This document shows, piece by piece, positions 9,314 to 17,383 of a stretch of DNA of 64,000 nucleotides (its first letter is position 1; each line of letters begins with the position of its first letter). Both the position numbers and the translations under genes were made by a program. Below the pieces are notes generated by a model. That model saw nothing but the letters and a program-made list of their open reading frames with translations. It ran no database searches and was not told where the DNA came from. The stretch is taken from NCBI GenBank assembly GCA_022820485.1, contig JAJEFJ010000040.1:1-64000 (forward strand), read 5' to 3'. This stretch comes from Candidatus Latescibacterota bacterium (lineage in GTDB: Bacteria; Latescibacterota; UBA2968; UBA8231).

Positions 9314-10573
9314 TCATTTGGCCGAGTGCTGGGCTGTCAGGGACGCGAGGCTACCCAAGTTTCTCAGCGAGGGAAAAAGGCCCGTCCAAGCGGCGACGAC
9401 CAGCAACGTGCCGATGCCGCCGCTGACGACGGAGAAGACCGGGTTGAAGAGCTGGGCCACCAGCCCGGACTCAAAGCCGCCGATCTCGTTGGAGGCACCG
9501 ACGAAGATGGCGGAGACGGCTTGGACCCGGCCTCGCATCTCGTTGGGCGTGCCCATCTGCGAGATGACGCGGCGGATGACCATGCTGACGTTGTCGAAAG
9601 CGCCGGTCAGCGCCAGCATCAGCAGCGAGAACCAGAAGTTTTGCGAGAGGCCAAAGAGGATGGTCGCCGCGCCAAAGCCGGCTACGCACCAGAGTAGGGT
9701 TTTGCCAGAGCGGCGGATCGGCGGCAAATGGGCGATGGCCAAGGCGGTGATGCTGGCACCGATGGCCGGGGCCGCGACCAGCCAGCCGAGTGCGGCTTCG
9801 GGTGCGAGGCCGACGGAGCTGAGGTCGATGATCTCGCGGGCGAAGATGGGCAAGAGGTACACTGCACCGCCGAGGAGTACGGCGAATAGATCGAGCGAGA
9901 TCGCGCCGAGGAGGAGCGGCTGGTCGCGGACGAAGCGCAGCCCAACGGCGATTTGAGCGAACATCTTGCCCCCTTGGATGCGCGGAGCGGGCGGCAAGAT
10001 CATGGTGCTGAGGAAGAGGATGAAGGCCGCGGAGGAAATGGCGCTGAGGACATAGGCGACTTGGAGATTGAAGGCGATGACAAAACCGCCGATGGCCGGT
10101 CCGGCAATGCCGATGATCTGCTGTAGGCTGGTTGCCCACTTGGCGGCGTTTTCAAAGAGTGCGTCCGGCACCAGCAAGGGCGCGATGGCCCGCTGTGCAG
10201 GCCAGCCTAAGCGGAGGAAAGACGAGTCCAAGAAGAGCAGTACGTACATCCAGGGGATCGGCATCTGGTACCAGCTAAAGACGGCCAAGGCCAGCGAGCA
10301 GAACGTTGCGCCGGCTAGGCTGAGCATCATCAGCTTGCGACGGTCGAAGACGTCGGCTAGATACCCGGCGGGCAGGGTCAACAGCAGCATGGGGATGGCT
10401 TGGACGAGGCCGACCATGCCGAGGGAGAGCGCTTGGCCGGTGCGGTCGTACATCTCCCAACCGATGGCCAAACCTTGGGCGGCCGTACCCATCCGCACCA
10501 GCGAGGAAGCGATGAGATAACGCCGGAAGAGCGGGACGCGCAGACTGGAGTAGGGATCGTGTCTTTTGTGCAA
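9314..10573 (-). CDS. MFS transporter (EntS/MFS_3-like)
   Basis: The product is 419 residues with about 12 membrane segments. The MFS motif A, GYLADVFDRRK, lies between helices 2 and 3. The overall pattern (LRVPLFRRYLIASSLVRMG at the start, a MGTPNEMRGRVQAV loop) matches the enterobactin-exporter-like MFS_3 group. It may export a small molecule; with the neighbouring TonB receptor it could form an uptake/export pair for a siderophore, which is only inference. The start is a TTG at 10573. No ATG or GTG exists in frame upstream before a stop, and no clear Shine-Dalgarno is seen, so the start is uncertain. Confidence 0.88.
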   Translation of the reverse strand: MHKRHDPYSSLRVPLFRRYLIASSLVRMGTAAQGLAIGWEMYDRTGQALSLGMVGLVQAIPMLLLTLPAGYLADVFDRRKLMMLSLAGATFCSLALAVFSWYQMPIPWMYVLLFLDSSFLRLGWPAQRAIAPLLVPDALFENAAKWATSLQQIIGIAGPAIGGFVIAFNLQVAYVLSAISSAAFILFLSTMILPPAPRIQGGKMFAQIAVGLRFVRDQPLLLGAISLDLFAVLLGGAVYLLPIFAREIIDLSSVGLAPEAALGWLVAAPAIGASITALAIAHLPPIRRSGKTLLWCVAGFGAATILFGLSQNFWFSLLMLALTGAFDNVSMVIRRVISQMGTPNEMRGRVQAVSAIFVGASNEIGGFESGLVAQLFNPVFSVVSGGIGTLLVVAAWTGLFPSLRNLGSLASLTAQHSAK

Positions 10574-10962
10574 ATCAGCAGCGGTGTATAGTTGTGAACT
10601 ACTGTCACCTGAAGACGACAGTTTCGCGGGGCACGCATAAGTTGACTACCTTTACGTTATCCCCCGCAGGCCCGCACCGGACCTTGGTGCTCAACCGGAG
10701 TTGAGACTTTGGTAGCAATTCAGTCGCCAGCATTTTCAGCTTTGCGCCGTGGGCCGGCTCTTTCAGCCTTGCCAACGCTCAGTTCGTTAGCGACCACGCA
10801 ACAGGTTTTACCCAACGCACGATTCGGCATTGGAACCGCCTACCTATTCTCTTGTCAAAGAGCGTTTGCTACGGGGAGAAAGATATTCAAATGCTGCCGG
10901 AGAATCCAGCGCATGTTCGACCTGCATTCAGGGGCCACTGCCGAGGGAGGAAAGCGAATAGT
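10574..10962. other. Divergent intergenic region without a recognisable gene
   Basis: This 389-base stretch separates the minus-strand exporter from the plus-strand aminotransferase. Near its right end GAGGGAGG serves the aminotransferase start. A frame extends leftward from that gene to a TTG at 10852, but the added residues do not resemble the family. I find no convincing promoter, hairpin or RNA gene. Confidence 0.4.
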
Positions 10963-12195
10963 ATGTTGGCAATAGATGGAGGGCCCAAGGTCCGCGAGAC
11001 GCCATTTCCCAAGCGGCATCTGTTTGGGGCTGAGGAGCACGAAGTCGCGCTGCGGCTGTTCTCTGAAGCGCAGGAGAGCGGCAATGCAATCGGCTACAGC
11101 GGGCCAGAGGAATTGGCCTACGAGCGAGAATTCGCCGCGTTTATGGGGGGTGGGTACGCCGATTTGGTCAATTCGGGTACCTCGGCGCTCTACGCGGCAT
11201 TGGGGGCTCTAAAGCTAGAAGCGGCTGGCGAGGTCGTGATCCCGCCGATTACGGATCCGGGTGGGGCGATGCCCGCGGCGCTGTTGTGCCAAGTGCCAGT
11301 GGTCGCTGATGCCGCACCCGGATCGTTCAACGCCGGTGCGGAGCAGATCGCGGCGGTGCTGACGCCTCACACCCGCGCCATTGTCGTGGCCCATATTGCC
11401 GGCGAACCCGCGGATATGACGCCGATTTTGGCGCTAGCTGAGGAGCGCGGCATTCCGGTCGTCGAGGATTGCGCCCAATCCCACGGGGCGCGCTACAAGG
11501 GGCAGCTAGCGGGGTCGTTGGGTGCGGTGGCGGCCTTTTCGACCATGAGCGGCAAGCACCACGCGACGGGGCCACAGGGCGGGGTGGTCTTTACCCGCGA
11601 CGAAGAAATCTGCTGGGAGGCCAAGCGCTTTGCCGACCGGGGCAAGCCCTTTAATACGGAGGCGACCTCCAACCTGCGCGCTGGGCTCAACCTCAACGGC
11701 AACGACCTGTCGGCCGCTATTGGGCGGGTGCAACTGAGAAAGCTCGATGCGATGATTGCCAAGCGGCGTCAGGTAGCGGCGCAAATCGAAGAGGCCATTG
11801 CCGGGTGCAGAGCGGTGCGGCTGGGATGGCAGGTGGCCGAGTCGGAGGGAGTTTACTGGTTTATGCGGTTCCATGTGGATGCTGACAAGCTGCGGGTCGA
11901 TAAAGACGGCTTTGCCCGGGCCGTGGCTGCCGAGGGCATTCCGCTGATGGCCACATATCGCTATATCCCCTCCGAGATGATCTGGTTTAGGGAGCGGCAG
12001 GTCTTTCCCGGCAGCGATTATCCGTGGGGATTGCCGGCGTACAGGGGAGACCGCAATGCAAAGTTTCCCTGTCCCAACGCCGTCGCCTCGGTTGAGAGCC
12101 ACTTCATTATGTCGATTCACGAGAATTTTGCCGCGCAGGAGGTGGCGGATATTGCGGAGGCGTTTGCGAAGGTGGAGCGGGCGTATTTGCGATAA
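10963..12195 (+). CDS. DegT/DnrJ/EryC1/StrS-family PLP aminotransferase
   Basis: The 410-residue enzyme starts at ATG 10963, after GAGGGAGGAAAG. The fold-type I PLP enzyme is recognised by VNSGTSALYAAL (cofactor phosphate loop, about 69-80), D169 in VEDCAQSHGA (pyridine nitrogen), and K198 in SGKHHATGPQGG (Schiff base). These enzymes usually transaminate keto-sugar nucleotides. Some homologues act as dehydratases, or on amino-cyclitols such as AHBA and scyllo-inosose. No sugar-nucleotide genes adjoin it, so the substrate is open. It converges with folE2, with only 27 bases between the stops. Confidence 0.9.
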   Translation: MLAIDGGPKVRETPFPKRHLFGAEEHEVALRLFSEAQESGNAIGYSGPEELAYEREFAAFMGGGYADLVNSGTSALYAALGALKLEAAGEVVIPPITDPGGAMPAALLCQVPVVADAAPGSFNAGAEQIAAVLTPHTRAIVVAHIAGEPADMTPILALAEERGIPVVEDCAQSHGARYKGQLAGSLGAVAAFSTMSGKHHATGPQGGVVFTRDEEICWEAKRFADRGKPFNTEATSNLRAGLNLNGNDLSAAIGRVQLRKLDAMIAKRRQVAAQIEEAIAGCRAVRLGWQVAESEGVYWFMRFHVDADKLRVDKDGFARAVAAEGIPLMATYRYIPSEMIWFRERQVFPGSDYPWGLPAYRGDRNAKFPCPNAVASVESHFIMSIHENFAAQEVADIAEAFAKVERAYLR

Positions 12196-12222
12196 TTAGC
12201 CTGAGCAATGGGACATACTATT

Positions 12223-13068
12223 CTAAATAACCAACTCATTTTGTGCTTCTTTGCGATGTGTTAATAAAGGGCCGCGCACACCGCGCTCAACTTTAGCAAA
12301 CGCATCGTGGTTGTGAATACTCTCATAGTTGTTGCTCGATACGTAAAACCACGCAATGCGCTCTGCGTCCATCATCGCCAGCAGATCTGTTGCCACATCG
12401 CGCACAATATCTTCGACGAACTTGGGATCATTATATGCACGTTCAGTCACGTATTTTTCATCTGGCCGTTTCAGAATGGGATACAGTTGACATGACGCAT
12501 TGTATTCGCCAATATCGATCAAATCTTCAAACCAGATAAATTCATTATTACAGGGGCGCACATCCATCGTTACTTCGGAACGTTGATTGTGAGCACCATA
12601 GTCGCTTACTTCTTTGCTACACGGACAGAGGCTTGCCACGTTTGTACGCACCTCGATCAGCTTGTCTTGTATTCCCTCATTTGTCAACATCGCTTTAAAT
12701 TCGCAGTTGTAGTCCATCATTCCTTCAATGCCTGTCACAGGTGCTTTGCGCAACAAAAAAATAGGAAATGCCATACTCAGAAACGCTTCTTCGGCTTCCA
12801 ATAATTCGAGCATTTCTTTGAGCACAATGTGTACACTGTCAGGTGTAAAGTGTTTGTGGTGCTCATTCAGCGCAGTCATAAACCGTGACATATGAGTGCC
12901 CTTTTGGTAGTGGGATAAACTCACGGTCATAGACAGATTGGCTACCGTGTGAAATTCACCATTATCGCGCAGCGGCAAGGTCAAAGGATAGCGCACGTTG
13001 GACACACCCACCTGATCGATTTCAATGCCGCGTTTGTCATGTGAATTTTGTATATCTGGCAGATTCAT
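12223..13068 (-). CDS. folE2: GTP cyclohydrolase FolE2 (type IB)
   Basis: This 281-residue protein matches the FolE2/COG1469 family. The signature SLCPCSKEVSDYGAHNQRS surrounds the conserved metal/active-site Cys148 and His160. The enzyme converts GTP to 7,8-dihydroneopterin triphosphate, the first step of folate (and queuosine) synthesis. The type IB enzyme tolerates low zinc, using other metals. The gene is visibly richer in A+T than its neighbours, which could mean transfer. Upstream, a promoter-like pair is followed at once by a perfect 8-bp inverted repeat. GGAG lies seven bases before the ATG. No other folate gene is nearby. Confidence 0.95.
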   Translation of the reverse strand: MNLPDIQNSHDKRGIEIDQVGVSNVRYPLTLPLRDNGEFHTVANLSMTVSLSHYQKGTHMSRFMTALNEHHKHFTPDSVHIVLKEMLELLEAEEAFLSMAFPIFLLRKAPVTGIEGMMDYNCEFKAMLTNEGIQDKLIEVRTNVASLCPCSKEVSDYGAHNQRSEVTMDVRPCNNEFIWFEDLIDIGEYNASCQLYPILKRPDEKYVTERAYNDPKFVEDIVRDVATDLLAMMDAERIAWFYVSSNNYESIHNHDAFAKVERGVRGPLLTHRKEAQNELVI

Positions 13069-13080
13069 TCTGGTCTCCGT

Positions 13081-13109
13081 GGCGAAACTTATCGGCTAAA
13101 GGTTTCGCC
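13081..13109 (-). promoter_or_regulatory. Palindrome in the folE2 leader (operator or 5' hairpin)
   Basis: GGCGAAAC at 13081-13088 and GTTTCGCC at 13102-13109 are perfect complements separated by 13 bases. They lie between the predicted -10 and the folE2 start, so the element is either a repressor site over the transcription start or the first hairpin of the transcript. It does not resemble the usual AT-rich Zur box. Confidence 0.5.
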
Positions 13110-13110
13110 T

Positions 13111-13138
13111 AATCTACTTTAAAATACAAAATGGTCAA
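13111..13138 (-). promoter_or_regulatory. Predicted folE2 promoter
   Basis: TTGACC (13138-13133) and TAGATT (13116-13111), 16 bases apart, read toward folE2. The transcription start would fall within the adjacent palindrome, giving a leader of about 35 bases. The prediction comes from consensus only. Confidence 0.45.
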
Positions 13139-13225
13139 TCCTCTAAGAATATCCGACAGAATGTTTGCCAGAGTATCGATATTGCACGAACCTTTGGGTA
13201 AGAGCGCTCTCGGTCGTCAAATCGC

Positions 13226-13254
13226 TTGACGGGCGAATCACCGAGTAGTATGCT
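13226..13254 (+). promoter_or_regulatory. Predicted promoter of the aldolase operon
   Basis: TTGACG (13226-13231), a 17-base spacer, then TATGCT (13249-13254). It would start transcription near 13261, about 60 bases before the aldolase ATG. It is the only good match in the gap between folE2 and this operon. Confidence 0.45.
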
Positions 13255-13323
13255 TGCGCAGATCAGGACCGCTACCGCTTGCAGCACTGCGGCGCAACGC
13301 AACCCTTTGGCAAAGCGGGGTAT

Positions 13324-14100
13324 ATGAGAAAGAGCAAAGTCTTGGACAAAGTGCGCACGGGGCGGTGTGCCCGCATTTGTGGCCTCGGGCATTATCTGCC
13401 GTTCTTCGTGCGCTATGCCGCTCACAACGGCTATGACGGCATCTGGCTCGATTTGGAACACCGGGCGATGGATCAGCGTGAGGTCCAGGGCATGTTGGCC
13501 TTGTGTCGCGCCTGCGATATCGATTGCATGCTGCGGGCCCCGACGCTCGAGCGCACCCGCCTCTACCGCTATCTCGAAGACGGGGCGACTGGCCTGATGA
13601 TGCCGCTGGTTTCCGACGCGGACTTGGCGCGCCAAATCGTCGCCGCGGTGAAGTACCCACCCTTGGGCAATCGCGGTTTGGACGGGGCGGGTTTGGACGG
13701 CGATTTCGGTCTCGACGTATGGCATGAGGGCAGTACTTATATCGACGACGCCAATCGCGAGACCTTTGTCGTCTTGCAGATCGAAACTCCGCAAGCGCTG
13801 GCCAATGTCGAGGAGATTGCTGCGGTCGAAGGAGTGGACGGGCTTTTCGTCGGCCCAGCGGATTTGGGGTTGCGGCTCGGTTTGGCCGGGGGGGATGTCG
13901 ATCTCGATCAGGCCGTCGCCAACGTCGCGGCGGCGGCAAAAAAACACGGCAAAGCCTGGGGGATACCCGCTGGCACGCCCGAGTTGCTGGCCAAATACCG
14001 CGCCCAAGGGGCGCAGATGCTGGCGTATGGCGGCGATTTTGCCTTGGCTCAGGTTTTAGCCGATTGCCGCCGGGATTTCGACCAAGCGTTTGACGAATAA
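13324..14100 (+). CDS. HpcH/HpaI-family class II aldolase
   Basis: The 258-residue protein starts at ATG 13324; a longer frame to 13279 adds residues with no family support. Hallmarks of metal-dependent 2-keto-3-deoxy acid aldolases are present. They are H46 in WLDLEHR, R71 in MLRAPT, the metal ligands E154 (LQIETPQAL) and D180 (GLFVGPADLG), and the LEDGATGLMMPLV strand near 84-96. Such enzymes cleave or form 2-keto-3-deoxy sugar acids or 4-hydroxy-2-oxo-diacids, giving pyruvate plus an aldehyde. It heads a four-gene plus-strand operon with an M19-like protein two bases downstream, suggesting one catabolic route for an unidentified acid. Confidence 0.88.
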   Translation: MRKSKVLDKVRTGRCARICGLGHYLPFFVRYAAHNGYDGIWLDLEHRAMDQREVQGMLALCRACDIDCMLRAPTLERTRLYRYLEDGATGLMMPLVSDADLARQIVAAVKYPPLGNRGLDGAGLDGDFGLDVWHEGSTYIDDANRETFVVLQIETPQALANVEEIAAVEGVDGLFVGPADLGLRLGLAGGDVDLDQAVANVAAAAKKHGKAWGIPAGTPELLAKYRAQGAQMLAYGGDFALAQVLADCRRDFDQAFDE

Positions 14101-14101
14101 G

Positions 14102-15157
14102 ATGACCATGAAATTGCCCTCTGGACGGATTTGGCCGCATTTAGTATGCGATATGCTGGGGTTAAACTTGACCCACCCTCGTTTTGTGATCGACGATATT
14201 GACCTGGGCAAAAAAGACGCGAGTACTTGTCGCGGCGACTTTCCCAAGTTTGCCGAATGGGGGGTGGAAGTGGTGATGTGCAAGGGGGGAGCGGCTTACT
14301 ACGATGAGAACTACAAACCGCTGTGGCGGCAGGAGTCGGAATGGCGTCCGGGCCGCGACAGCGAGGATATGTTCCTGAGTCTGGCGATCAAGAATCCGAC
14401 CCAACTGGTGCTGGGGGTGCTCGACCGTTTTCTGTTAAACGTCGAAGCCTATCCCGAGCAGGTGCTGCTGGTGCGGACGGCCCGGGACTTGGATGCTGCG
14501 CGGGCGGCGGGCAAGGTCGCGGTATTAATGGGGGCCAATCGCAGCGACTGGTTCGGCGACAGCCCCGGCATTCTGCGGATGTTTGCCCGCCTCGGGCTGC
14601 GAATGATTACCTTGGGCCAAGCGACCCGCGAGTTGGGTTGGGACGCTTCCAATGAGACCCGTTCGGGCGGGCGGATGACTGAATTGGGAGTGCGGATGAT
14701 TGCGGAGATGAACGCGGCTGGGATCCTTATCGACCTAGCTCATAGCAATGACCCCTGCGCCCTCGATATCATCGAAGTATCGACAAAGCCAGTGGTCGAC
14801 TCGCACTCGCATCCGCGGGCCTTGGTCGATGAGCCTAGGGCGGCACCCGACGAGGTTATGCGGGCGTTGGCCGAGCGCGGCGGCGTGTTGGGGATCCCGC
14901 CGCCGATCACCCGACCGCCGGGGGATGCACCCTATCGGGCGGTCGCGCCGGAACAGTTGGAGCAGACCTTGGTGCAGGTTCGCTACGCCGCTGATGTGAT
15001 GGGCGTAGAAGGCGTGGGGATCGGCACTCACTTCAACAGTGCGGTGTTGCCTTGGGTGGTAGAGGGCTTGCTGGATGCGGGATTTACCGAGGAGGAGACA
15101 AGCAAGATATGCGGCGGGAATTACCTGCGGGTCTTGCGCGAGGTCCTGCCCGCTTAA
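14102..15157 (+). CDS. Peptidase M19 (membrane dipeptidase)-like protein with missing metal ligands
   Basis: The 351-residue protein starts at ATG 14102, right behind the aldolase stop. The M19 fold is clear from MIAEMNAAGILIDLAHSND, VVDSHSHPRAL, VGIGTHF and ICGGNYLRVLRE. However, the N-terminal HxD metal pair is replaced (LVCDMLGLN). The bridging Glu region reads VAVLMGANRSD with no Glu. The Asp of the usual IGSDFDG motif is His here (IGTHFNS). Only the two central His ligands remain obvious. It may bind one metal, have another hydrolase activity, or be non-catalytic. Its place between aldolase and dioxygenase genes suggests catabolism of a small amide or amino-acid conjugate (inference). 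Confidence 0.8.
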   Translation: MTMKLPSGRIWPHLVCDMLGLNLTHPRFVIDDIDLGKKDASTCRGDFPKFAEWGVEVVMCKGGAAYYDENYKPLWRQESEWRPGRDSEDMFLSLAIKNPTQLVLGVLDRFLLNVEAYPEQVLLVRTARDLDAARAAGKVAVLMGANRSDWFGDSPGILRMFARLGLRMITLGQATRELGWDASNETRSGGRMTELGVRMIAEMNAAGILIDLAHSNDPCALDIIEVSTKPVVDSHSHPRALVDEPRAAPDEVMRALAERGGVLGIPPPITRPPGDAPYRAVAPEQLEQTLVQVRYAADVMGVEGVGIGTHFNSAVLPWVVEGLLDAGFTEEETSKICGGNYLRVLREVLPA

Positions 15158-15176
15158 CTGGAGACTGAGGAGGAAG

Positions 15177-15989
15177 ATGGACGCAACGGAGAAGTATCTC
15201 TTTGAAGTACACGGCTATCTGGTGATCGAGGGAGCGCTCTCGTCGGCGGAAGTGGCGGCGGCCAATGCGGCGATTGACCACCACGCCGATCAAATCGGCA
15301 TCCGCCCCAATGACTTGGCCCACGAGTCGGAGACGCTCAAGGGCACGCAGGGACGCGGCGATTTGGGTGGGATGCTGACTTGGGACAAGCCGCATTGCGA
15401 TCCGTTTCGGGCGATGATTGCCCATGCGCGGTTCAAGCCGTATCTGGAAGAATTGCTGGGACCGGGTTTTCGCTTGGAGGGCTTGGGGATCATTACTATG
15501 GACGAGGGGGCCGAAGGCTTCTGGTTCCACGAGGGTGGCGAGCCGCTTGACCGCTCGCGGGGTTTTCTCTACCGCAATGGCCGGATGTTTTGCGGGATGA
15601 CCAACATCGCCGTACAGTTGTCGGATGTAGGGCCGGAGGATGGGGGTTTTGCTTGCCTGCCCGGCAGCCATAAGGCCAACTATCCCTGCCCGGACGAGAT
15701 CCGGCTGTACGAGGCACATCAAGATCGCATCGCGCAGATCCCGGCCCAAGCGGGCGACGCGATCCTTTTCGTCGAGACGCTGATGCACGGGGCTGTGCCG
15801 TGGACGGCCAAACACCAGCGGCGCTCGGTGATTTTGCGCTATAACCACGGCGTTCAGGCCGAATCGCTTATGGGGACTTATACTCCGCCGGATTTCTACG
15901 CCGAATTGACCGAGGAGCAGCAGGCGGTGATTACGCCGCCGCAGTACCGGAGAGAGGACAAGGGATCGCGGCTTTACAAGCCGGGATAA
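15177..15989 (+). CDS. Phytanoyl-CoA dioxygenase (PhyH)-like protein, variant iron site
   Basis: About 270 residues, with ATG at 15177 behind GAGGAGGAAG. Similarity to PhyH Fe(II)/2-oxoglutarate oxygenases includes the N-terminal FEVHGYLVIEGALSSAEV, DVGPEDGGFACLPGSHKANYP near 150-170, and the distal H204 (FVETLMHGA) with R215/R216. The proximal site reads FHEGGEPL (H118-E119-G120), so the usual HxD/E carboxylate is absent or displaced. This HEGG/HGG form occurs in a subgroup of uncultured-bacterial PhyH proteins. A halogenase-like or different-substrate role is possible. It is third in the operon, 19 bases after the M19-like gene. Confidence 0.8.
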   Translation: MDATEKYLFEVHGYLVIEGALSSAEVAAANAAIDHHADQIGIRPNDLAHESETLKGTQGRGDLGGMLTWDKPHCDPFRAMIAHARFKPYLEELLGPGFRLEGLGIITMDEGAEGFWFHEGGEPLDRSRGFLYRNGRMFCGMTNIAVQLSDVGPEDGGFACLPGSHKANYPCPDEIRLYEAHQDRIAQIPAQAGDAILFVETLMHGAVPWTAKHQRRSVILRYNHGVQAESLMGTYTPPDFYAELTEEQQAVITPPQYRREDKGSRLYKPG

Positions 15990-16029
15990 GAGATCGAGTT
16001 GAAAAGCCATAAACCTAGGAGATGAGACG

Positions 16030-17307
16030 ATGCAATGTTGGATTTTCGTTTTCAATCCGCTCGAACGCTACATGGCCAACTACAAGCATATTTTCGACGC
16101 TTGGGAAGAGGGCGGCGTGCGCGGCATTGTGGTGGGACGCATGTTTTTTATGGAAGACGACGGCGGCCGAATTCCCGCCTTTCCCCAAGATCCCCAAGCC
16201 TACGCCGACCTAGGGCTAGCAGCGCCCGAGGAGCAGCCCCGAGACTTGGAAAAGGAGCGGGAGCTAAGCGCGATGCTGGATGACGCCGCCGGACGCGGCT
16301 GGCATATCATGGTATTCGACAGCGGCACCACGGCTCACGTGCAGAGCTTGATAAACCGCTATCCCCAGGTCAACGGAGTGATCATCGACGGGCCTGGCGA
16401 GAACCATTACGAGTTGGCTTGGCACCACGGCGGCGAGCTCTTTGAATTGCGCGACGGCGAGCGCGTCGAGTTTGCCAACTTGGGCTTTGAGATTGACCGG
16501 CTGGAGCGCGGTATTGCCCATATGCACCAGCGTTTCCACAACCTCACTCCCGACCTCGTGCGCTATTGGGCTCCGGGTGGGACCTTGGCTGGTTTGAGCC
16601 TCTTTGACATTAACGAGGATTCTCTCTACTGGCTGCGAGCGCGGGCGGAAAAATCGCGGCGTTCCTGGGAGCGGGCCCGCTCCGACTTGGACGGAGTGAA
16701 TCGCTATGTCGAGTTGGGTGGCATTCCGCGCATCACCACGTTTTCCTCCCTGACCGGCCAAGATTACCAGCAGATGCCGCCGTTCTTCGATTATATCTTT
16801 CCCAAGCACTACTACTGGCATCGCGGCTTCGACGGCATGTACGGGACCATTGCCCGCTGGGTGCAAAAGTTCGCCGAGTGGAATCCTTCCTTGACCGAGG
16901 CCGATTGCTTCCTGCTGGTCGAATCGCTGTTCGGCCTGCGTCTGCCCAATGTCGAGTCGCTGCTGGATATGGAGATGGGTTTTCCCGAAGAGTTTTTCAC
17001 CGAAGTTGTATACAGCGAAACGCGGCGCGCCTTAGAGGCGATCAAGGACGTCGACAAAACCATCTTCTGGGTGTCCACTGGCCGCTCCCCACACGCTGGC
17101 GACGCCATGCCGTCCCGCGATTTGGCCGGTATTCTCAAAGCTTCGCAGGACGCCGGTGCCCAGCGCTTTCTCTTCCACCCAGACCCAGACCCCAGTCCGT
17201 CCGAGTGGAGCGTGATCAGCGGCCTGTGCGGCGCGCAATGGCGTCAGTCGCGGGACGGGTACTGGCCGCCCAATGCAGCTAAACCGGACGAGTACCTGCG
17301 CGATTAA
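16030..17307 (+). CDS. Conserved-looking protein of unknown function (last gene of the aldolase operon)
   Basis: The 425-residue soluble protein has no signal peptide. Its ATG follows AGGAGATGAGACG. I do not recognise the family. Alternating hydrophobic strands (RGIVVGRMFF, WHIMVFDSG, VNGVIIDGPG, FDYIFPKHYYW, TIFWVSTGRS, RFLFHPDPD) fit a TIM-barrel fold like those of glycoside-hydrolase-related or sugar-isomerase-like proteins. Conserved-looking acidic residues (VIIDGPGENHYE, IFPKHYYWHRGFDG) could form a catalytic site. It lies 40 bases after the dioxygenase gene and is probably co-transcribed, so a part in the same pathway is likely. Function is unassigned. Confidence 0.75.
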   Translation: MQCWIFVFNPLERYMANYKHIFDAWEEGGVRGIVVGRMFFMEDDGGRIPAFPQDPQAYADLGLAAPEEQPRDLEKERELSAMLDDAAGRGWHIMVFDSGTTAHVQSLINRYPQVNGVIIDGPGENHYELAWHHGGELFELRDGERVEFANLGFEIDRLERGIAHMHQRFHNLTPDLVRYWAPGGTLAGLSLFDINEDSLYWLRARAEKSRRSWERARSDLDGVNRYVELGGIPRITTFSSLTGQDYQQMPPFFDYIFPKHYYWHRGFDGMYGTIARWVQKFAEWNPSLTEADCFLLVESLFGLRLPNVESLLDMEMGFPEEFFTEVVYSETRRALEAIKDVDKTIFWVSTGRSPHAGDAMPSRDLAGILKASQDAGAQRFLFHPDPDPSPSEWSVISGLCGAQWRQSRDGYWPPNAAKPDEYLRD

Positions 17308-17326
17308 TAGGCCTCAAAGAACTAGC

Positions 17327-17338
17327 GCGTATGCGCTG
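17327..17338. repeat. 12-bp direct repeat, left copy
   Basis: GCGTATGCGCTG here recurs exactly at 19665-19676, immediately after the stop of the gene at 17384-19660. The two copies bracket that single gene. This may mark an insertion or recombination boundary, or be chance. Confidence 0.5.
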
Positions 17339-17383
17339 GAAAGACGTTTGTTAGGGACTCTAGCAAACAAGGTCTAACTCTTT

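Noticed and set aside
13081..13109. Zur box or known folate riboswitch upstream of folE2
   Set aside because: The palindrome is GC-rich at its ends and shorter than known Zur sites. The leader is too short and lacks the conserved parts of THF riboswitches as I know them.
13135..14007. Long minus-strand frame opposite the HpcH/HpaI aldolase
   Set aside because: The plus-strand protein has clear family motifs and operon context. The minus frame is a high-GC mirror with no recognisable product and no start signal.
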